A stretch of 64,000 bases of DNA from Bacillus cytotoxicus. Its GTDB lineage: Bacteria > Bacillota > Bacilli > Bacillales > Bacillaceae_G. Where the stretch lies: the NCBI RefSeq assembly GCF_023715645.1, contig NZ_JAMBOP010000022.1, forward strand, positions 1 through 64,000. Reading direction: 5' to 3'. The notes under the pieces are model-generated. The model saw only the letters and a program-made list of their open reading frames with translations. It was not told the DNA's origin and searched no databases. This document shows positions 1 to 8,836 of this stretch, one piece after another (the first letter of the stretch is position 1; each line of letters begins with the position of its first letter). A program made the position numbers and the translations under genes.

Positions 1-35
1 TCTTCAACTTGTTTCATAGAATACGTAACATACAT

Positions 36-75
36 AAAAAATCCCCTCGCTTCATTTCATTCACGAGGAGATTTT
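36..75. terminator. Terminator-like hairpin at window start
   Basis: An inverted repeat (arms around 40-49 and 65-74) is flanked by A and T runs. It probably ends a gene lying outside the window. Bases 1-235 hold no convincing coding frame. Confidence 0.5.
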
Positions 76-127
76 ATCGGAATTTTCATTTTTTGTCCAT
101 TGACTAGATTGTTTTTCAACAGTATGA

Positions 128-156
128 AAACAAGCGCCTGAGTAGGCGCTTGTTTT
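128..156. terminator. Intrinsic terminator
   Basis: A GC-rich stem, AAGCGCCT / AGGCGCTT with a 4-base loop, is followed by a T run on the + strand and A's on the other side. It insulates the cupin gene from upstream DNA. Confidence 0.6.
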
Positions 157-244
157 TCTGCTTTAGCATAAAGAATAGAATCTAAGTACATTTACTTAAC
201 CAGTGCATAGGATAATTTTATAAAATTGTGAAGGATTGAGAAAA

Positions 245-850
245 ATGTACTATGCTCCTTTTATGTATCGATATCAATATCCTTATTATGTTAATGTACC
301 AATGTACAACTATGGAAGACAGTCTGTTTACTGGACTTCTCCTAATGAGATAGAGTATGCAAAAAGATTTGATTCTTTTAGTTTTTCCAATGGTGATGAA
401 AGTATTTTGTTAAAAGATTATGGATCAGAACCATTTGTTGTTAATATCAATGAGGCAACAAAGCAAAACAATACGTATCGTACAGCTTTATGGACAGGAA
501 CACATTTACAGGTTACCTTAATGAGTCTCAATGTTGGCGAAGATATCGGTTTGGAAATACATCCTGGTGTTGATCAATTTTTACGTATTGAACAAGGTCA
601 GGGGATTGTTCAAATGGGCAAGAGTAAAGATAATTTAAATTTTAAAAGAAACGTTTATGATGATTTTGCAATAATGATACCTGCCGGAACATGGCATAAT
701 CTAACTAATACAGGTAATGTTCCGTTAAAGCTTTACTCGATATATGCTCCTCCAAATCATCCATTTAGTACCGTTCATGTTACTAAAACAGATGCATTGG
801 CTGTCGAAGAAGGCTACAGTCATGGCAATAGGAATACAGTTAGTTATTAA
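245..850 (+). CDS. Cupin-domain protein with Tyr/Pro-rich N-terminus
   Basis: The protein is 201 aa. The first 25 residues are very rich in Tyr, Pro and Met, as in some spore-coat-associated proteins. A single cupin barrel follows, with an IHPGVDQ-type first motif and a PAGTWHN second motif. ATG at 245 is preferred over TTG at 236, because the AAGG at 231-234 is 10 bases from the ATG but only 1 from the TTG. A ferritin follows 60 bases downstream in the same direction, so an oxidative or metal-related role is possible. YrkC-type Bacillus cupins look alike. Substrate unknown. Confidence 0.8.
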   Translation: MYYAPFMYRYQYPYYVNVPMYNYGRQSVYWTSPNEIEYAKRFDSFSFSNGDESILLKDYGSEPFVVNINEATKQNNTYRTALWTGTHLQVTLMSLNVGEDIGLEIHPGVDQFLRIEQGQGIVQMGKSKDNLNFKRNVYDDFAIMIPAGTWHNLTNTGNVPLKLYSIYAPPNHPFSTVHVTKTDALAVEEGYSHGNRNTVSY

Positions 851-910
851 CCGTATAAAAAATAGTTTCATAAGATACTTTGTGACAAATAACTAAAAGG
901 TGTGATTCAA

Positions 911-1423
911 ATGATTAAGGAACAAGTTCAAAAGCTTCTTAATGATTTAATTCAACTCGAAAATTTATCGTCTTCCATCTATTTAGCCATGTCTGCCGAT
1001 GCTAATCGTAAAAACTATACTGGTATGGCACATTGGTTAAAGCTTCAGTCGGACGAAGAGCGAACACATATGTTAAAACTTATTGATTACCTAGCAGGAA
1101 AAGATGGAATCGTACAAATACTTGCAATACCAGCACAACCTACAGATTTTGGAACACCATTAGAAACTTTTGAAAAGGCGTTAGAACATGAACGTTTTGT
1201 AACAAACGCATACCGGCGAGCTTATGATTATATTACTCAAGTAGATTCTCAAACCTTGATTATTATTCTAGATTTTTTAAGGGAACAAATTGAAGAGGAA
1301 AATCAAACCTTAACCATTGTAGAACGGTTAAAAATAGCAAAGGATAATCCAGCTGCTTTATTGTTATTAGATCAAGAGTTGGGGCAAAGGAAGAACCGTG
1401 GAGCAGTAGAAGCAAACGGATAA
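911..1423 (+). CDS. Ferritin-like iron storage protein
   Basis: This is a four-helix ferritin of about 170 aa. Expected diiron ligands are visible: Glu in the first helix (QLENLSS), the EERTHM motif, the EHERF motif and a REQIEEE motif in the fourth helix. It would oxidise Fe(II) and store iron in a cytoplasmic cage. ATG at 911 fits the AAAAGG at 895-900 better than GTG at 902. It probably forms a two-gene unit with the cupin gene, ending at the hairpin near 1505. Family assignment is firm; iron storage is inferred. Confidence 0.85.
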   Translation: MIKEQVQKLLNDLIQLENLSSSIYLAMSADANRKNYTGMAHWLKLQSDEERTHMLKLIDYLAGKDGIVQILAIPAQPTDFGTPLETFEKALEHERFVTNAYRRAYDYITQVDSQTLIIILDFLREQIEEENQTLTIVERLKIAKDNPAALLLLDQELGQRKNRGAVEANG

Positions 1424-1504
1424 AAATCAAATCTTTCTTTTGAACATTGGAAATGACTCAAACTTCATGCATAAATATAGCAGGCACATTGAACAGAAGA
1501 AGTC

Positions 1505-1556
1505 AAAAAAACGCTATTCTTCCTACATATTTCTACAGAGAGAATAACGTTTTTTC
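1505..1556. terminator. Bidirectional terminator-like hairpin
   Basis: Arms AAAAAACG.TATTCT and AGAATA.CGTTTTTT pair around a loop of about 20 bases. It lies between the ferritin gene and leftward remnants, so it could end transcription from both sides. Confidence 0.6.
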
Positions 1557-1600
1557 GTTTTGGGGATATTTCAAAATCTTAGCTTGATGGGTATGTGGTA

Positions 1601-1840
1601 CTATCCCTGATACAAAATAATATAAAAATTCCATGGTTTTATATAAAATAAACAATATACAACAAGACATACAACAATAAGTACAAAGGAGTAAAAATCA
1701 TATACTTGTTCCTTTGGTAGGTATTCCGGAGGGATATTCGTAATATAAAAGTTAATTGCACTAAGTCGCTTACTGCATTCTTTATAGGTAATTTGCTTCT
1801 TATGTTCTTTAGATGCCACATCCTTTTGTCTACGTTTCAT
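1601..1840 (-). pseudogene. Remnant of an IS231-like (IS4 family) transposase
   Basis: The leftward frame contains a stretch resembling the region before the catalytic Glu of IS231 transposases: ITYKECSKRLSAIN, then YITN, then a PKEQVYDFYS motif. The expected following segment (RWQIE...KTWK) is scrambled by small insertions, although DNA resembling the AAA-ACA-TGG codons is still visible near 1630. There is no ribosome binding site and no N-terminal half. The resemblance is recalled, not computed. The alternative is a small membrane protein, since the degenerate tail is hydrophobic. Confidence 0.5.
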
Positions 1841-1891
1841 TTGCGGAAGAATTACAACGATATGTTCACCTGTGTTTTTAGAAGAAATAGC

Positions 1892-2602
1892 CTATTCTTG
1901 GTCCATTGGAGAAGTAATGTTATCTTTATATGTATCAATGTAGATATTTCCATTTGCAGCAAGTACAGCATACGTAACATCTTTGTAGCGAAGATTACGT
2001 TTTTTTAGTTCACATTGTAACCCTAACTCTGTCTGATTGTTTTGCCTTAGGTTTTCTGTCATAATTTCTCCATCCATAATTAGTTCGATGGGGAGTTTAG
2101 ACTCTTTTTTTATCGGTATATTTAAATCTTGTTTTGTAACATTACGATATTCAGGTTTTTTCAAAACAGATATCTTACCATTTGTTTCAACTACGACATA
2201 AAGAACTTCTTCAATGTTGAAAATACCATTCTCTCTTAATTGTTGGTTTAAATAATCTAGAGAATAGCGCATTTTCCGCATATTATTTTCTAAAATTTTT
2301 CCATTTTCAATAATGACTGTCGGATTTCCAGCAAATATTTTTCTGCCTATCCGACTTTTCATGGATATATAACTAACCATTAGAATGATAAATACTAAAA
2401 TAAGAAAAGCGATGACTGCATGATGAGTTTTTACATTTAAATTAAATGCCAAATTTGCAATAATACTTCCGATAGAGATAGCACCAATAAAATCAAAGGT
2501 ATTCATTTCCGCGATAATTTGCTTTCCTAATATTTTAGCTCCGATAAATAAAATCGAAAAAGATAACAGTGTTCTCAAAATAATCTCTATATGTTCAGAC
2601 AC
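1892..2602 (-). CDS. DUF421 (YetF-type) membrane protein
   Basis: The 236-aa product has a hydrophobic N-terminal third with three membrane segments (about 8-28, 35-55 and 60-80). Soluble DUF421 halves follow, including the MRKMRYSLDYLNQQLRE and ELIMDGEI motifs typical of the family. The GTG at 2602 is chosen because a strong AAAGGAGG lies 8 bases upstream. The frame stays open to 2851, but that upstream part overlaps an IS6-end-like sequence and has no family similarity. YetF-type proteins are spore-linked membrane proteins of unknown biochemical role. Monocistronic. Confidence 0.85.
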   Translation of the reverse strand: MSEHIEIILRTLLSFSILFIGAKILGKQIIAEMNTFDFIGAISIGSIIANLAFNLNVKTHHAVIAFLILVFIILMVSYISMKSRIGRKIFAGNPTVIIENGKILENNMRKMRYSLDYLNQQLRENGIFNIEEVLYVVVETNGKISVLKKPEYRNVTKQDLNIPIKKESKLPIELIMDGEIMTENLRQNNQTELGLQCELKKRNLRYKDVTYAVLAANGNIYIDTYKDNITSPMDQE

Positions 2603-2729
2603 AAGTAGCTCCTCCTTTTGGGATTGCATGTTCGTGTTATAACAATTTATATAAGGATAGTATGTATCATTGTAAAAGAATTTATTATGTTCAATAGCAT
2701 TAAATAGTTCATGTAGATGAATCAATCTC

Positions 2730-2747
2730 GGTTCTGTTGCCAAGTTT
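2730..2747. repeat. IS6-family (IS240/IS431-like) terminal repeat remnant
   Basis: The 18 bases GGTTCTGTTGCCAAGTTT differ by one base from the terminal inverted repeat that I recall for IS6-family elements (GGTTCTGTTGCAAAGTTT). No transposase is nearby, so this is a solo end left by decay. The stretch 2603-3050 holds nothing else recognisable. Confidence 0.35.
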
Positions 2748-3049
2748 CTCAAGAGATAAAAAGAGACATGAATGTAAGAGGAACTATAATGATGTTGAAT
2801 GTTTTGATACAGAGTACATTTTTTGAAATTGAATAAAATATGAATTATCAAAAAGAGATTGGATTCCCTTAAAGAGTATTAACTAGATAAATATGAACTG
2901 ATTTGAATTACCAGGATATGTTTTCCACCTACAAAATCCTGTATCACTCTCACCTATCCAGAAAATCATAACTTTTTAAACTGGTGATTTCTTTGAGGAA
3001 AAACAAGCATGTACCGATAGGTATTAAACTTTCCATAAGCTTTCAGTCC

Positions 3050-3092
3050 AAAAAAAACCACTTAGACGCGTTTGCGTCTAAGTGGGGGTTCA
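3050..3092 (-). terminator. Intrinsic terminator of the haem-type membrane protein gene
   Basis: On the minus strand CCACTTAGACGC pairs perfectly with GCGTCTAAGTGG around a 4-base loop, then eight T's follow. The stem sequence also resembles the end of the structured element at 3805-3960. Confidence 0.8.
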
Positions 3093-3094
3093 AT

Positions 3095-3661
3095 TTAGAG
3101 AAACGTATGAATCAGCATTGAACACACAAAAGCAAATGAAAGATAATAATGCCAATTTTTATCTTTTCGTTTGTATCGTAGAAATCCTAATGTTCCTAAT
3201 GCAAGAAATAAAATATACGAAATAATACCTGATATAGACACTGCATCTGTTTTCCATTCATAAAATACCATAATGAATGAGTGGACAGTAATTAATGCGA
3301 ATGCAAGAACTGCAATAGGAACATGAAATAACTTCACCCACTTCAAAATTTTTGAAATGAATGCTTTAATCACTTTGTCTAATTTTATTTTTTTGAGTCT
3401 TAATAAAAAATAAAGAGGAAACATGGCAAATGCAGCAAAAATACCAATTCGACCTAAAGAAGCTTTATTTTTAGCATAAGATTTCAAAGGACTTTTTACG
3501 TGGTGCTCATATTGATGGTTTACATTTGTTGATATATTTGTTGTTAATGAATCCCTGTGTTCAATTGTCCAAAATCCACATGCAAGAATAACGAAAGCTG
3601 CTATGATTGCAACATAAATTAATTTCCTCTCTTTTGGATTTTTAATCCATTGTTTTGGCAT
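3095..3661 (-). CDS. Ferric reductase/cytochrome b-like membrane protein
   Basis: The 188-aa protein has an N-terminal anchor (about 14-31) and at least four further membrane segments. Histidines sit at spacings suited to haem: LFHVPIA and TVHSFIM in one helix region, and NWHYYLS and IHTF in the last. This pattern is typical of ferric-reductase-like and b561-like domains that carry electrons across the membrane. No NAD or FAD domain is attached, so a partner would be needed. TTAGGAG lies 7-8 bases before the ATG. Single gene with its own terminator. Haem binding is inferred. Confidence 0.65.
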   Translation of the reverse strand: MPKQWIKNPKERKLIYVAIIAAFVILACGFWTIEHRDSLTTNISTNVNHQYEHHVKSPLKSYAKNKASLGRIGIFAAFAMFPLYFLLRLKKIKLDKVIKAFISKILKWVKLFHVPIAVLAFALITVHSFIMVFYEWKTDAVSISGIISYILFLALGTLGFLRYKRKDKNWHYYLSFAFVCSMLIHTFL

Positions 3662-3804
3662 AAAAAAACTCCTAACTTAAAATGTTCATTAGATTTAACT
3701 TATCTTAATTGTACAGTTACAATATTAAATTATCCTTAAAGAAAACTTAAAAAATTCTCATATTCATTAAACGATTTATCCGAAAGAATTCTCCTTCCTC
3801 AAGC

Positions 3805-3960
3805 GCGTGCAGGGCGATAATCGCCCTGCCGTAGGGACACCGCGAATTTAATCCTGGTGACAGGGGGGTAGCCCTGTGGAAGACCCAGGTATAAAAGAGA
3901 AAGTTATTTTATCTTTCGAACCCCTTACTTCAAGACGCATTAACATCTAAGTGGTGGGTA
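3805..3960 (+). ncRNA. Candidate structured RNA / IS605-family (TnpB) right-end remnant
   Basis: There is no gene at 3662-4154, but this part is unusually structured. It has a hairpin GCAGGGCGAT/ATCGCCCTGC (3809-3829) and a nested stem CCTGG...CCAGG enclosing ACAGGG/CCCTGT (3853-3889). A GAAAG/CTTTC stem and a final imperfect hairpin ending CTAAGTGGTGGG follow. Dense stems ending in such a hairpin are seen at the 3' end of Bacillus tnpB genes, where they form the omega (guide) RNA scaffold. No tnpB frame is present upstream, so it would be a solo remnant. Identity is inference from recalled sequences. Confidence 0.35.
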
Positions 3961-4154
3961 ATCGCATAGTAAATAAAGTTAAATTTTCCCCAGTATTTTT
4001 CACACCTTTTTTCATCGCTATATATCTTTTTTTAATTCTCTTATATGAAAGACTCTCTTGGCTAAAATTCAACCAACAAAATCGATCGATTGTTTTCCAA
4101 AACAAAATTTTTATTTTTAAATCTGATTTTTATCGCAAATCTATAATAAACATT

Positions 4155-6080
4155 TTATTTATTTTCTTTTAATAATCGCAATCCATTTAAAATAACAAGA
4201 ATTGTGCTTCCCTCATGACCGATAACGCCAAATGGAAGGGCTAAAAATTGTAAGAAATTCGAGCAAATTAACATTGCAATTACTAGTAGTGAAAAGATAA
4301 CATTTTGTTTTACAATACGATTCATTCGTTTTGATAAACGAATTGCTTGAGAAAGACGAGAGAGTTCGTTTTTCATCAGAACAATATCAGCTGTTTCTAA
4401 AGCAACATCTGTTCCTCCACCCATAGCAACACCGATACTTGCAGTAGCAAGTGCTGGAGCATCGTTAATTCCGTCACCAACCATAGCAACTACACCATAT
4501 TTTTCTTTTAATTGCTTTACTGTTTCTACCTTTGTTTCTGGTAAACATGATCCATAGAATTCTTTTATGTTACTTTCGGAGGCAATTGCTTTTGCTGTTT
4601 GTTCATTATCACCAGTAATCATAATTACTTCTACACCAAGGTTTTGTAAATCGCGAATTGCGGTAATTGTTTCTTGGCGTAATGTATCTTTTAATGCGAT
4701 TAGCCCAAGAACCCCTTCTTCGTCGCTAATATACACAACTGTTTTTCCTTCTTGTTTGAGGGTAGTAGCAATACCTCCGTAGAACAAGTCAGCTTCTTCG
4801 CCGATAAAATCAGCCTTTCCGATTTTATAAGCTTTATTCCCAAGTATCCCTTTTAATCCGAATCCAGTTACATCTTCAACATTTTCCGGTTTTGCTAATT
4901 CAATATCGTATGCGTGTTTGGCATGTTTAACAATTGCTTCTGCCAGCGGATGTGTTGAATGGTTTTCAATGGAAGCTGTAATATACAATACCTCTTTTTC
5001 TGCCATGCCATCTCTCACATATACATCTGTTACAGAAGGCTTTCCTTGTGTTAATGTGCCTGTTTTATCAAAAGCAATTGCTTTTACGGAAGCAAGTCGC
5101 TCTAAATGAATGCCACCTTTAAATAAAATACCATGTCGCGCTCCGTTAGAAATAGCAGCTAGTGTAGCTGGTGTAATTGATGCTACAAGTGCACAAGGAG
5201 ATGCAACAACGAGTAAAATCATAGCTCTATAAAATGTTTCATTCCAACTCCAATTTAATAAAAAGTGTGGAACAAACATCATAAGAACAACAACTATCAG
5301 CACGCCTTTTACATATGTGCCTTCAAATTTTTCAATAAAAAGCTGTGATGGTGATTTTTCACTTTGAGCACTTTGTACAAGACGGATAATTTTTTGGAAC
5401 AGTGTTTGATCGCTTCGCTTCGTAATTTTGACTTCAATCGCACCGCGTAAATTCACAGTTCCAGCAAATACTTCATCACCTATTGTTTTGCTATTCGGGA
5501 TAGGTTCTCCTGTAATCGCAGCCTCATCAATATTTGTTTCACCAGCGTGAACAATACCATCAGCAGATAAACGTTCACCTGGTTTAATTAAAATAATGTC
5601 ATCGATTTGTAATTGATCTACTGGAATACGTTCTTCCGTTCCATTTGAAATACGTAAAGCTTCTTCCGGCTGTAAATCTAACAATGCTGAAATTTCTTTA
5701 TGACTTTTACTTAGTGTATAAGTCTCCATTGCACCACTTAATGCAAAAATAAATATTAAAATTGCGCCTTCTGCCCAGTAACCAATAATAGCGGCACCAA
5801 TAGCGGCAAAAAGCATAAGCATCTCAACGTTTAACTCTTTTTCCTTAATCGTATCTGTAATACCTTCTTTGGCTTTTACGTAACCCCCAGTGAGATATGC
5901 GAGAATATAAAAGATAATCCCAGCTGTTGATACTTCGTATTTTGTTAAGATCCAACCAGCTAAAATAAAAATACCAGATATAATGGCAAGGATCAGTTCA
6001 TGGTGTTTTTCCCACATTTGACCCCAAGTTGAATGAGAAATGTTGTTATCTGTCGATAATGTTTTTCCTTCTGAGTTCAT
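4155..6080 (-). CDS. zosA: Heavy-metal-transporting P1B-type ATPase, ZosA/CadA-like
   Basis: The 641-aa product shows the actuator TGEP motif, the membrane SPCAL metal-site motif (instead of CPC), the DKTGT phosphorylation site, an HP motif in the nucleotide domain (NHSTHPLAE) and GDGINDAP. It lacks an N-terminal metal-binding domain, as in B. subtilis ZosA. ATG at 6080 is chosen because GGGAG lies 9 bases upstream; an upstream ATG at 6101 has no such site. It lies next to the arsenic cluster but is transcribed separately. Zn(II) or a related divalent ion is the likely cargo; direction is not determinable here. Confidence 0.85.
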   Translation of the reverse strand: MNSEGKTLSTDNNISHSTWGQMWEKHHELILAIISGIFILAGWILTKYEVSTAGIIFYILAYLTGGYVKAKEGITDTIKEKELNVEMLMLFAAIGAAIIGYWAEGAILIFIFALSGAMETYTLSKSHKEISALLDLQPEEALRISNGTEERIPVDQLQIDDIILIKPGERLSADGIVHAGETNIDEAAITGEPIPNSKTIGDEVFAGTVNLRGAIEVKITKRSDQTLFQKIIRLVQSAQSEKSPSQLFIEKFEGTYVKGVLIVVVLMMFVPHFLLNWSWNETFYRAMILLVVASPCALVASITPATLAAISNGARHGILFKGGIHLERLASVKAIAFDKTGTLTQGKPSVTDVYVRDGMAEKEVLYITASIENHSTHPLAEAIVKHAKHAYDIELAKPENVEDVTGFGLKGILGNKAYKIGKADFIGEEADLFYGGIATTLKQEGKTVVYISDEEGVLGLIALKDTLRQETITAIRDLQNLGVEVIMITGDNEQTAKAIASESNIKEFYGSCLPETKVETVKQLKEKYGVVAMVGDGINDAPALATASIGVAMGGGTDVALETADIVLMKNELSRLSQAIRLSKRMNRIVKQNVIFSLLVIAMLICSNFLQFLALPFGVIGHEGSTILVILNGLRLLKENK

Positions 6081-6148
6081 TTTTATTCGCTCCCTTGTCA
6101 TTTTTTATTGAGAAAAAGAATCAAAATCGAAATCCCTATAAAACGACG

Positions 6149-6181
6149 AAAGCTGCCATCCATATGGATAGCAGCTTTTTA
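6149..6181. terminator. Hairpin upstream of the ATPase gene
   Basis: AAAGCTGCCATCC pairs imperfectly with GGATAGCAGCTTT and is followed by T's on the + strand. It could be a terminator or part of the ATPase leader. Within 6081-6432 the only other item seen is a TTATAAT-T-ATT half-site-like string at 6213-6223, a weak match to a PerR box. Confidence 0.4.
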
Positions 6182-6432
6182 AATAACCACACAAACAATG
6201 TAGTTATTCGCTTTATAATTATTCCCCATCACTATAGCATAGATTATTCCCGTTTGTAATATTTTTCACACAGAATTCAAATTTATCCTTATGACAAAAT
6301 TAGTATACTTTTAAAGAAATTTTAAAAAGAAGATATTTCAAAAATCTACACTGATTATAAATTGCAGTGATTTGTTCAATATCTCGTGCTTATGCATTTC
6401 GCATTAACATTTTCCCATCCTCTTTTTCTTAT

Positions 6433-6470
6433 AAAATCAGCCTACCCATTATGATGGATAGACTGATTTG
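6433..6470 (-). terminator. Terminator of the arsM transcript
   Basis: AAATCAG...CTGATTT with further pairing inside (CCTA...TAG) lies directly after the arsM stop and is followed by A/T-rich DNA. Confidence 0.5.
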
Positions 6471-6475
6471 ATTCT

Positions 6476-7282
6476 TTACGGTTTTATAGCTTCTATAACT
6501 GCTGATACAATGTATTCATCTACACTTGTACCAGGAGCCCAATCTTTGATAAACTCTTTTGATTCATCTTTTGATTCAATCCGAATAGATTCAAAACCTG
6601 TTTTTTCCAAATAATCCTTCAAATGATCAATATAGGATGCTCCTGAAATACAACCCGAATAAAAACGTAAATCTTTTTGAATATCTTCTGGTAGCTCTGC
6701 TGTGAGTACAATATCAGAAATCGCTAAACGTCCACCTGAATGTAAAACACGAAACGCCTCATTAAATACTTGTTGTTTATCAGGCGATAAATTAATTACA
6801 CAATTTGAAATGATTACATCCACTGAATCATTTGAAACAGGAAGGTGTTCAATTTCACCAAGACGGAATTCAACATTTTTATAATTATGTTTTTCAGCGT
6901 TAGCACGTGCCTTACTTACCATTTCTGGTGTCATATCTACACCAATCGCTAAACCTGTTTCCCCTATCTTTCTAGAGGCTAAGAAACAATCAAATCCTCC
7001 ACCACTTCCAAGGTCTAATACAACTTCACCTTCTTTTAGATTTGCAATTGCTTGCGGGTTTCCACAACCTAATCCCATATTTGCGCCTTGTGGAACAAAC
7101 GATAATTCTTCTTCCGAATATCCTAACTTTGTTGACAACTCTGTAAGTTGCACATCCAAATTTTCTTCTGGTGAACAACAACTTGGTGCACAACAGCTAC
7201 TTCCCTTATTCACTTTTAATGCAACTGTTTTATAATTTTCACGAACTGTATTTCGAATTTGATCTTTTTCAAGTTCTTTCAT
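6476..7282 (-). CDS. arsM: Arsenite S-adenosylmethionine methyltransferase
   Basis: The 268-aa enzyme methylates As(III) using SAM, yielding methylated and volatile arsenicals. The SAM-binding motif VLDLGSGGGFD is clear. Conserved cysteines for arsenite binding are visible in LGCGNP, SNCVINL and YSGCISG. The N-terminus has two CC pairs (GSSCCAPSCCSPEE). Two ATGs are adjacent; GAGG 8 bases upstream favours 7282. It is the last gene of the leftward arsenic cluster, directly after the SigZ-like sigma gene. Its cytoplasmic detoxification role is well supported by family and context. Confidence 0.93.
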   Translation of the reverse strand: MKELEKDQIRNTVRENYKTVALKVNKGSSCCAPSCCSPEENLDVQLTELSTKLGYSEEELSFVPQGANMGLGCGNPQAIANLKEGEVVLDLGSGGGFDCFLASRKIGETGLAIGVDMTPEMVSKARANAEKHNYKNVEFRLGEIEHLPVSNDSVDVIISNCVINLSPDKQQVFNEAFRVLHSGGRLAISDIVLTAELPEDIQKDLRFYSGCISGASYIDHLKDYLEKTGFESIRIESKDESKEFIKDWAPGTSVDEYIVSAVIEAIKP

Positions 7283-7361
7283 CATTCTTACCTCATTCCT
7301 TTTTGTTTTCACTTAGTAAGACGAATGAAAATGTATTTGGTCGCAACTTTTTCAAAAAAAA

Positions 7362-7913
7362 TTACGATTCACAACATGTTTCTTTTTTTTCGTAGTCAAC
7401 AATGTTCCCATACTTATCAATTTCAAAACGACAGCAATCTTCTAATAAAGCTTTTAACTTTTGTCTACCTCGTTGTAGTCTTGATTTAGATGCTGATACA
7501 GAAATATTTAATTGCTCTGCAATTTCTTTATGTTTTAAGCCTTGAAATTCATACATAACCATGACCTGTCGATACTTTTCTGGCACAAGTACAATAAAAT
7601 CTTGTAAGTAAGAAGCGATATCTTGATTTGCGTTCTCCTCATCACCTTCTGTTACAAATTGCTTGAGTTCGTAATCCATATTATAGTCTGTCTGTGGGCG
7701 ACGATAATAATCAATAATGGTATGATTTGCAATTTGAAATAACCATGATTTTAATTTTGTATCATCTTTCAATTGACCGATATTCTTTTGAATTTTGATA
7801 AATACATTTTGCAAGATGTCCTCTGCATCACTCGTATTAGAAATTTTCCCTTGAATAAAATATAGTAAACGATCACTAAACTCCATCCAAATATACTCCA
7901 TACTTTGTTGCAT
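7362..7913 (-). CDS. SigZ-like RNA polymerase sigma factor with CC-rich tail
   Basis: The 183-aa protein has sigma region 2 (DAEDILQNVFIKI, then WLFQIANHTIIDYYRR) and region 4 (YRQVMVMYEFQGL, then an IAEQLNISVSASKSRLQRG helix-turn-helix). The C-terminus carries two vicinal cysteine pairs, DCCRFE and ETCCES. ATG at 7913 is chosen because GGAAGGAAGG lies 6 bases upstream; the frame's extension to 7988 comes from the IS. It resembles the SigZ family. Its place between the HesB-like gene and arsM suggests a regulator of metalloid response. The IS3 element 50 bases upstream now separates it from arsR. Confidence 0.85.
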   Translation of the reverse strand: MQQSMEYIWMEFSDRLLYFIQGKISNTSDAEDILQNVFIKIQKNIGQLKDDTKLKSWLFQIANHTIIDYYRRPQTDYNMDYELKQFVTEGDEENANQDIASYLQDFIVLVPEKYRQVMVMYEFQGLKHKEIAEQLNISVSASKSRLQRGRQKLKALLEDCCRFEIDKYGNIVDYEKKETCCES

Positions 7914-7993
7914 ATAAGACCTTCCTTCCTGGTTTGCATCATACGAAAAAGCCTCCTCGTTTTGAACTGGACCCAAAAAGTTAGACAAATATC

Positions 7994-8836
7994 TTAAGCA
8001 GCTACTAAGAATTGAACTCTGTATTGCACAGGGGACAATCCTTTTAGTTTTGTTTTAATTCTTTTGTGATTGTAGTAATGAATATAAGTCTCTAGTTCTT
8101 GCTTAAATTGTTCCATACTTTCAAACTCTTTAAGATAAAGTAATTCAGACTTTAATAAGCCAAAGAAATTTTCCATGACTGCATTATCTAAGCAATTTCC
8201 CTTACGGGACATACTTTGGATAACGTTATGTTTTTTTAGCGACTGATGATATTTTCGCATTTGATAATGCCAGCCTTGATCCGAGTGTAAAATAGGGGTT
8301 TCCTTATCATTCAAACGCTGAAACGCCTTATTTAACATTTTAGAGACAAGGGAATACGTAGGTCTATGTTCTATAGTGTAAGCTATAATTTCTCCGTTAT
8401 ATAAGTCTAAAATGGGTGATAGATATAGTTTTTTACCATGTAAGTGGAACTCTGTCACATCTGTTACCCATTTTTCATTTGGTTTTGATGCGTGAAAGTT
8501 ACGTTTTAAAATATTAGGAGCGAATTTCCCGACAGTCCCTTTATATGAACGGTATTTTTTTAATCGAACAAGACATTTTAATCCCAGGACATTCATTAAA
8601 CGTCGCACGGTTTTATGATTTAATACATGACCTCGATTACGTAATTCCAATGTAATACGACGATAACCATACCTCCCAAAATTCTCACTAAAGATCTCTT
8701 TAATTAATTTTTTGACTTTCTTATATTTATCTGGACGTTTCGCTTGTTTCATCCAGTAATAGTACGTACTACGAGCGATATTAGCGACTTTCACAAGGTC
8801 AACGACCTTGTATTTATGCCTTAATTCATAAATCAC
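7994..8836 (-). CDS. IS3-family transposase OrfB (DDE integrase)
   Basis: The 280-aa frame has a HTH_21-type segment (DLVKVANIARSTYYYW), then the retroviral integrase fold with D in WVTDVTEF, D in ILHSDQGWHY and E in NAVMENFFG. It overlaps OrfA by 4 bases with a GTG start. The functional transposase is probably the OrfAB fusion made by -1 slippage at 8866-8872, which would read on as QKKENITDQDKAQ before joining this frame. It appears intact, so the element may still move. Confidence 0.93.
   Translation of the reverse strand: MIYELRHKYKVVDLVKVANIARSTYYYWMKQAKRPDKYKKVKKLIKEIFSENFGRYGYRRITLELRNRGHVLNHKTVRRLMNVLGLKCLVRLKKYRSYKGTVGKFAPNILKRNFHASKPNEKWVTDVTEFHLHGKKLYLSPILDLYNGEIIAYTIEHRPTYSLVSKMLNKAFQRLNDKETPILHSDQGWHYQMRKYHQSLKKHNVIQSMSRKGNCLDNAVMENFFGLLKSELLYLKEFESMEQFKQELETYIHYYNHKRIKTKLKGLSPVQYRVQFLVAA

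Noticed and set aside
1793-2008. 71-codon frame on the + strand opposite DUF421
   Set aside because: Antisense to a real gene and without a ribosome binding site.
2603-2851. N-terminal extension of the DUF421 frame
   Set aside because: Strong AAAGGAGG before GTG 2602 and family length favour the shorter protein; the extension overlaps an IS6-end-like sequence.
3951-4172. 73-codon hydrophobic frame on the + strand
   Set aside because: It starts in the hairpin of the structured element, runs through AT-rich DNA and converges into the ATPase gene; no ribosome binding site.
6213-6223. PerR box upstream of the ATPase gene
   Set aside because: Only one half-site plus three bases match the consensus; too weak to call.
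6029-6259. 76-codon frame upstream of the ATPase, + strand
   Set aside because: It overlaps the ATPase start and a hairpin; no translation signal.
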